From Falsiroseomonas algicola (GTDB taxonomy: Bacteria; Pseudomonadota; Alphaproteobacteria; Acetobacterales; Acetobacteraceae): a DNA stretch of 64,000 nt. A program made the translations under genes and the position numbers. The stretch is taken from positions 310,001 to 374,000 of the forward strand of contig NZ_JAAIKB010000001.1 in the NCBI RefSeq assembly GCF_011040385.1, given 5' to 3'. The notes below the pieces were generated by a model, which saw nothing but the letters and a program-made list of their open reading frames with translations, made no database searches and was not told the origin of the DNA. Positions 59,418-64,000 of this stretch are shown here, one piece after another; the first letter of the stretch is position 1, and each line of letters opens with the position of its first letter.

Positions 59418-60419
59418 ATGAGCACAGGCCCAAGCCTGAATGGGGGCGACAACCGCGCGCGGCTGATCGCGCTCTACGGCACCATGTGCCGCATCCGCGC
59501 CTTCGAGGAGACGGCGCTGGCCGCCCACAAGGCAGGCGAGATCCCCGGGCCGCTGCACGTCTCGATCGGGCAGGAGGGGGTGGCCGCCGGGGTCTGCACC
59601 AATCTCCGCCGCGATGACCGCATCACCTCCAACCACCGCGGCCATGGCCATGCGCTCGCCAAGGGCGCCGGCGTGTCCGGCATGATGGAGGAGTTGTTCG
59701 GCCGGGCCGGCGGGCATTGCCGGGGCAAGGGCGGTTCCATGCACATCGCCGATTTCAGCGTCGGCATGCTGGGGGCCAATGGCGTCGTAGCCGGCGGCAT
59801 CCCCATCGCGGTCGGTGCCGCGCAGGGCCTGAAGCTGCTGGGGCGCGACAGCATCGTGGCCTGCTTCTTCGGGGACGGCGCCATCAATCGCGGCCCCTTC
59901 CTGGAGGGGCTGAACTGGGCCGTGCTCTACCGCCTCCCGGTCCTGTTCGTCTGCGAGGACAATGGCGTCGCCGCCTTCACCGCGACGGCCTCCGTCACCG
60001 CCGGCCCTGGCGTGGTGGCGCGGTCGGAAGCGCTCGGCGTTCCCTGCCTGAGCGTCGATGGGAATGACGCGGCAGCGGTGGATGAGGCAGCGTCCCGCCT
60101 CGTCGCGGAAATCCGTGCCGGCGCCGGCCCGCGGCTGCTGCATGCCACCACCTATCGCATCACCGGCCATACCAGCACCGACCCCGCCGCCTGGCGCGAC
60201 CCCGCCGCCGTCGCCGCGGCGAAGGAAGCCGAGCCCATCGGCCGTCTGCGCGCGCGGCTGCTGGCGGAAGGCGTGCCGCCCTCCTTCCTTGCGGGGATCG
60301 AAGGCGAGGCGCGGGCGGAGATGTCGCAGGCGCGGGAGGCCGCGCTCAGCGCCCCCTGGCCCGATCCCGCCATCGCCTGGGAAGACGTGCAGGATAGCGG
60401 CGCGGTGGAGGCGCATTGA
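59418..60419 (+). CDS. 2-oxoacid (acetoin-type) dehydrogenase E1, alpha subunit
   Basis: This 333-residue ThDP-binding subunit has GPLHVSIGQEGVAAGVCTNLRRDD, SNHRGHGHALAKG and the ThDP motif GDGAINRGPFLEGLNWAVL with the Asn in CEDNGVAAFT. These match the acetoin or branched-chain 2-oxoacid dehydrogenase alpha chains. GGAAACGGAA upstream gives only a weak ribosome site. The beta subunit follows after two bases. The E2 acyltransferase is not in the window, so the complex partner must be elsewhere or the pair may act alone. Confidence 0.92.
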   Translation: MSTGPSLNGGDNRARLIALYGTMCRIRAFEETALAAHKAGEIPGPLHVSIGQEGVAAGVCTNLRRDDRITSNHRGHGHALAKGAGVSGMMEELFGRAGGHCRGKGGSMHIADFSVGMLGANGVVAGGIPIAVGAAQGLKLLGRDSIVACFFGDGAINRGPFLEGLNWAVLYRLPVLFVCEDNGVAAFTATASVTAGPGVVARSEALGVPCLSVDGNDAAAVDEAASRLVAEIRAGAGPRLLHATTYRITGHTSTDPAAWRDPAAVAAAKEAEPIGRLRARLLAEGVPPSFLAGIEGEARAEMSQAREAALSAPWPDPAIAWEDVQDSGAVEAH

Positions 60420-60421
60420 CC

Positions 60422-61396
60422 ATGGCCCAGGTCACGCTCGTGGAAGCCGCGCGCCTTGCCGCGCTGCAGGAGATGCGCCGCGACCCGACGGTCTGGGTGC
60501 TGGGGGAGGATGTGGCCCGCGGCGGGTTGTTCGGCCAGTATCGCGGCTTCCTCGATGAATTCGGGGAGTCGCGCATCGTCTCCACGCCGATCAGCGAGAG
60601 CATGATCATGGGCGGCGGCCTCGGCGCCGCGCTGGTCGGCACAAGGCCGATCATCGAGATGCGGATCTTCGACTTCGTCATGTGCGCGATGGACGAGCTG
60701 GTGAACCAGGTCGCCAAGGTGCGCTACATGTTCGGCGGCCAGGCGAAACCCGCCGTCGTCGTGCGCATGCCGCACGGCATCTGGCGCAATTCCGCCGCCC
60801 AGCACAGCCAGACGCTGGAATCCTGGTTCACCCATATCCCGGGCGTCGTCGTCGCGGTGCCCGCGACGCCGGCCGATACCGCCGGGCTGCTGGTTTCCGC
60901 CATCCGCAGCGACGACCCGGTGCTGTTCTTCGACCCGAAGAACCTCTTCCCCGTGACCGGGGAGGTGCCGGAGGTGATCGACCCGATCCCCTTCGGCCGC
61001 GCGCGCCACGCGCGGCAAGGCCGCGACCTCACCATCGTCACCTGGTCCGCCCTGGTGCCGCAGGTGGAGGAAGCCGGCGCCATGCTGGCACAGCGCGGGA
61101 TCGAGGCCGATATCCTCGACCTCCGCACCCTCTGGCCCTGGGACGAGGAGGCGGTCGCCGCCTCCCTCGGCCGGACCGGCCGACTGCTGGTGGCGCATGA
61201 GGCCGTGACGGTGGGCGGCTTCGGCGGCGAGATCGTGGCCCGGATGGTCGAACGCCTCGGCCCCGGCGGGATGAAGGCGGTGGCGCGGGTCGGCCAGCCC
61301 CGGGTGCCCGTCCCCTTCGCGCCGCCGCTGGAGGATGCGCTGAAGCCCGATGTCGCCAAGGTCGTGGCGGCGGCGGAGGCGCTGGTCCGGCGATAA
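60422..61396 (+). CDS. 2-oxoacid (acetoin-type) dehydrogenase E1, beta subunit
   Basis: This 324-residue partner of the alpha chain has the family hallmarks VLGEDVARGGLFGQYRGFLDEFG, TPISESMIMGGGLGAALVGTRPI and the late EAVTVGGFGGEIVARM, as well as PRVPVPFAPPLED near the C-terminus. The ATG is two bases after the alpha-subunit stop, consistent with equimolar expression as an alpha2-beta2 tetramer. It would feed the hydroxyalkyl group to a lipoyl E2 not found here. Confidence 0.93.
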   Translation: MAQVTLVEAARLAALQEMRRDPTVWVLGEDVARGGLFGQYRGFLDEFGESRIVSTPISESMIMGGGLGAALVGTRPIIEMRIFDFVMCAMDELVNQVAKVRYMFGGQAKPAVVVRMPHGIWRNSAAQHSQTLESWFTHIPGVVVAVPATPADTAGLLVSAIRSDDPVLFFDPKNLFPVTGEVPEVIDPIPFGRARHARQGRDLTIVTWSALVPQVEEAGAMLAQRGIEADILDLRTLWPWDEEAVAASLGRTGRLLVAHEAVTVGGFGGEIVARMVERLGPGGMKAVARVGQPRVPVPFAPPLEDALKPDVAKVVAAAEALVRR

Positions 61397-61407
61397 CCCG
61401 CACGCGC

Positions 61408-61423
61408 ATTCGTGTTCACGAAT
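61408..61423. promoter_or_regulatory. Short palindrome upstream of the sensor kinase
   Basis: ATTCGTG-TT-CACGAAT is a perfect inverted repeat 12 bp after the E1 beta stop and about 50 bp before the kinase start. It could be a regulator site or a weak terminator. Confidence 0.4.
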
Positions 61424-61472
61424 CTCGCCCGTTGTTCATTGCGCGTATCGGTCCTGCCGGCATGTTGGCGGT

Positions 61473-63569
61473 GTGGAGCCGAACCCTTACGCCCGTGACC
61501 GCAACGCCGGCCCGAACCCGCGGGCAACCGCCCCCCGGCGTGCCCTGCTGGCGGCTGCCGTGGCGCTGCCGCTCGCGCTCCAGGCCGTCGGTGCCTGGAT
61601 CGCCTGGACCGCGACCTGGGAGGAAGCCGGCGCCGAGGTGGCCCGCACCGCCGACGCGGCGGCGGAATACGCGCGCGCGGCGCTGGATACCCATCGGCTC
61701 CGCGGCCAGCAGGTGGCGCTGCTGCTGGATGGCCTGGATGATGCCTCGATCCGGGCCCGTGCAGCGGAACTGCACGACCGCGCCCGCCAGGTGCTGGAAC
61801 TGCAGCGCTACGGCATCGCCTTCACCGTCTATGTCATCGACCGCAACGGCGACATCCTGCTGACCACGGACACGCCGGATCCGGCGCCGGTCAACCTCTC
61901 CGACCGCGGCTATTTCACTGCCATGCGCGCCGCCGAGGGCGCCCCGGTCCTGATCGGGGAGGTGTCGCGCGGCCGCGCCAATGGGCGCGACTTCTTCCCG
62001 GTCACGCTGCGCCGGGACGGCGCGGCGAACGGCCTGCCGCCGGGGGCATTCGACGGCCTGATCAACATCTCCGTCACGCCGGACCTCATGGCGGCCGGGC
62101 TGCGGCGCCTGCGCGGCACGTCGGAGGACGTGCTCTCCGTCGTGCGGCAGGATGGCACCTTGCTGGCGCGGACGCTGGAACTGCCCGCCCCGCCGCCCTG
62201 GCCGCGCCACACCACGGATGCCACCCAGGCCGAGATGGCGGCCAACCCGCCGCGGATCGAGGCGCTGGAGACATCCTTCCTCGATGGCGTGCCGCGCCTC
62301 GTCGTCTATCGGCGCGTGCAGGGCTGGCCCGTCTATGCCGCCGCGGCCCGCGACCGCGCGGTGATCATCGACCGGTGGCTGGCGCGGGTCGCCTGGCTGC
62401 TCGGCATCGGCCTGCCCGCGACGCTGGCCCTCGGCCTGCTGGCCTGGCGGGTCGGCCGCGCCGACCGGGCGGCGGAGGCCGCGCGCGCCAGCCTGGAAGA
62501 CCGCGTGGCCGAGCGCACCGCCGAACTCGCCCATCGCACCGCACAGCTGTCCGGCAGCGAGGCGCGGCTGCGGGTGGCCCTGGAAGCGGCGGACCTCGGC
62601 ACCTGGGAAGTCGATCTCCGCACGCGACTCGTCCAGCGATCGCCCCGCACCCTGGCGATCTTCGGCGCGCCCGCGGAGGAGACGGTGGGCGCCTATCCCG
62701 GCTGGTGGAACCGCGTCCACGCGGAGGACGGGCCCGTCGCGGCCCAGGCTTTCGAGCGCATGGCGGAGGGCAGTGCCGAGCTCTATGCCGCCGAATACCG
62801 CTTCCATCACCCGGACGGGCGCGTGGTCTGGGTGGAGGCGCGCGCCCGGGTGGTGGAGCACGACGCGACGGGCCGGCCGCTGCGCGCCGCCGGCACCGTG
62901 CAGGACATCACCGCGCGGCGGGAGGCGGAGGAGCGTCGCGCGCTGTTGGCGCGGGAAGTGGACCACAGGGCCAAGAACGCGCTGGCCGTCGTGCAGGCCG
63001 CGCTGCGGCTGACGCCGCGCACCAGCCTTGAAAGCTACGCCGCCGCGGTGGAAGGACGCGTCGCCGCGCTGGCGCGAGCGCATACCCTGCTGGCGGAGCA
63101 GCGCTGGGCCGGCGCCTCCCTCCGCGCGCTGCTGACGGGCGAACTGGCGGCCTTCACGCTGCGCAACGAGGGTCGGTCCACCGTGACGCTGGAAGGCCCC
63201 GAACTCCGCATCGCGCCCTCCGCCGCGCAGAGCCTGTCGCTCGCCTTCCATGAGTTGACGACCAATGCCGTGAAATACGGCGCGCTGGCGCGGGCGCAGG
63301 GCCACCTTGCCATCACCTGGGCCATCCGCCCCGCCACCGGCGACCTGGTGCTGCGCTGGGAGGAAAGCGGCGGGCCGCCGGTGCCAGGCGCCCCATCCCG
63401 CCGCGGCTTCGGCAGCCGCCTCGTCGCCGCCACCATCCGGGACCAGCTGGGCGGCATCCTGTTGCAGCATTGGGAAGCCACGGGGCTGGTCGTGGAGATG
63501 CAGGTCTCCCTGCCCCGCATCGCCCTGCCCGAGGCGCCGGCGGACGCCGATCCCCTTCCCGTCGTCTGA
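61473..63569 (+). CDS. HWE-family sensor histidine kinase with PAS domain
   Basis: This protein of about 698 residues has an N-terminal membrane segment (ALLAAAVALPLALQAVGAWI), a periplasmic Cache-like sensor ending at a second membrane segment (LLGIGLPATLALGLLAW), a PAS domain (ALEAADLGTWEVDLRTRL to TVQDITARREAE) and an HWE kinase core. The phosphorylated His lies in REVDHRAKNALAVVQ, the N-box in FHELTTNAVKYG and the defining WE in LRWEESGGPPVPG. No response regulator is adjacent. I used a GTG start at 61473 because no earlier in-frame ATG avoids the E1 beta gene; the start is uncertain. Confidence 0.9.
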   Translation: MEPNPYARDRNAGPNPRATAPRRALLAAAVALPLALQAVGAWIAWTATWEEAGAEVARTADAAAEYARAALDTHRLRGQQVALLLDGLDDASIRARAAELHDRARQVLELQRYGIAFTVYVIDRNGDILLTTDTPDPAPVNLSDRGYFTAMRAAEGAPVLIGEVSRGRANGRDFFPVTLRRDGAANGLPPGAFDGLINISVTPDLMAAGLRRLRGTSEDVLSVVRQDGTLLARTLELPAPPPWPRHTTDATQAEMAANPPRIEALETSFLDGVPRLVVYRRVQGWPVYAAAARDRAVIIDRWLARVAWLLGIGLPATLALGLLAWRVGRADRAAEAARASLEDRVAERTAELAHRTAQLSGSEARLRVALEAADLGTWEVDLRTRLVQRSPRTLAIFGAPAEETVGAYPGWWNRVHAEDGPVAAQAFERMAEGSAELYAAEYRFHHPDGRVVWVEARARVVEHDATGRPLRAAGTVQDITARREAEERRALLAREVDHRAKNALAVVQAALRLTPRTSLESYAAAVEGRVAALARAHTLLAEQRWAGASLRALLTGELAAFTLRNEGRSTVTLEGPELRIAPSAAQSLSLAFHELTTNAVKYGALARAQGHLAITWAIRPATGDLVLRWEESGGPPVPGAPSRRGFGSRLVAATIRDQLGGILLQHWEATGLVVEMQVSLPRIALPEAPADADPLPVV

Positions 63570-63572
63570 CGA

Positions 63573-64000
63573 TCAGCGCCGCAGCACGCTGTAGGCCGTG
63601 AGGCCCGAAAGCCCCGCGGCGCCGATCAGCAGGCCCATCGCCAGGCCACCGCCGCCGATGGCGCCCATCAGCGCGCCGATCAGCGCCCCGATGCCGAACT
63701 GGATGGTGCCCATCAGCGCGGAGGCACTGCCGGCGACGCGGCCCATGGGCTGCATGGCCAGCGCACCCGCCAGCGGCAGCGTCGCGCCCAGCAGGCCGAG
63801 ATAGAGGAACAGCGCCGCCAGCAGCGGCACCAGCAGCCCGGACAGCACGGCCACCAGCGCCAGCACCCCGGCCGTCGCCTGCGCCACCAGCACGCGCGGC
63901 AGCAGCCAGGAGGGCGCGTGGCGCCGCACCAGCCGCGCCGTGACCTGGCTGGCCGCGATCAGCGCCAGCGCATTGGACCCGAAGGCCATGCCGTATTGCG
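63573..64000 (-). CDS. Bcr/CflA-type MFS drug-efflux transporter, C-terminal part
   Basis: The last 142 or so codons of an inner-membrane exporter run off the window edge. It shows FGSNALALIAASQVTARLVRR, which is characteristic of the Bcr/CflA branch, followed by four hydrophobic segments and the late GRVAGSASALMGTIQFGIGA, also a family hallmark. It ends 3 bp from the opposing sensor kinase gene. Substrate unknown. Confidence 0.88.
   Translation of the reverse strand, partial: QYGMAFGSNALALIAASQVTARLVRRHAPSWLLPRVLVAQATAGVLALVAVLSGLLVPLLAALFLYLGLLGATLPLAGALAMQPMGRVAGSASALMGTIQFGIGALIGALMGAIGGGGLAMGLLIGAAGLSGLTAYSVLRR

Noticed and set aside
61416-63470. 684-codon minus-strand frame opposite the HWE kinase
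   Set aside because: The forward strand carries the His, N-box and WE motifs; the reverse product is compositionally unnatural.
1-64000. CRISPR array or rRNA operon
   Set aside because: No regularly spaced direct repeats with unique spacers and no rRNA-like sequence seen.

Overview
The window is about 70% GC with dense genes, many 4-bp ATGA overlaps and few AT-rich gaps. Its gene types are typical of a metabolically versatile, high-GC alphaproteobacterium: branched-chain-amino-acid-type ABC transporters, a TctC/Bug-type binding protein, CaiB/BaiF CoA-transferase, a beta-keto acid cleavage enzyme, PaoABC, a Bcr/CflA pump and an HWE histidine kinase. An Acetobacteraceae member such as Roseomonas or a relative is my best guess. 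That is inference; no rRNA or marker gene is present to settle it. One tRNA (Ser, GCU) is present. I see no prophage, insertion sequence or CRISPR array.

Region 1 (1-20620) is catabolic and transport. It starts with the tail of a livH and a livM, followed by a beta-keto acid cleavage enzyme, protocatechuate 3,4-dioxygenase pcaH/pcaG, a D-2-hydroxyacid dehydrogenase, a TauD-type dioxygenase, an MFS exporter, an exported alpha/beta hydrolase, a TctC-type binding protein, ybaK, a GAF-EAL protein, a cytoplasmic alpha-amylase and an exported metallo-beta-lactamase-fold hydrolase. A LysR regulator is divergent from a CoA-transferase that heads a complete ABC importer (binding protein, livH, livM, livG, livF). 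A run of five hairpins lies between pcaG and the dehydrogenase.

Region 2 (about 20780-40270) is the unusual part. Seven genes run leftward from about 33870. They encode an exported CxxCH protein, a subtilisin, a lipoprotein, a small membrane protein, a second subtilisin, a trypsin-like protein with a putative degenerate STAND-like tail, and a 1673-residue fusion of a P-loop STAND-like ATPase, a trypsin-like protease and a NUC1/DRGH endonuclease. Divergent from them, a SARP/BTAD-TolB-TPR regulator, a PAP2/vanadium-haloperoxidase-like protein and a glutamic (G1/eqolisin-type) peptidase run rightward. A second wHTH-TolB-TPR regulator follows. Two direct heptamers spaced 11 bp, the geometry used by SARP activators, sit in the shared promoter. 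Five peptidases of three catalytic types, a nuclease and an NTPase together look like a regulated conflict, defence or regulated-death cassette. I regard it as the candidate undescribed system.

Region 3 (40301-48600) holds a SnoaL-like protein, an AraC regulator with a palindromic upstream site, a fasciclin-domain protein, a DoxX-like membrane protein, and a paoABC-type molybdenum hydroxylase operon divergent from a TetR regulator. Two copies of an inverted repeat lie in the pao/tetR gap, one exactly filling the spacer of a recognisable -35/-10 promoter.

Region 4 (48945-64000) contains tRNA-Ser, a YfcG-like GST, two tandem polysaccharide-deacetylase-type enzymes overlapping an amidohydrolase, a cupin, an acyl-CoA synthetase, a membrane-anchored glutamate-synthase-like flavoprotein, a ThDP enzyme translationally coupled to an internally duplicated protein, divergent E1 alpha/beta genes of a 2-oxoacid (acetoin-type) dehydrogenase, an HWE sensor kinase, and the end of a Bcr/CflA-type exporter.
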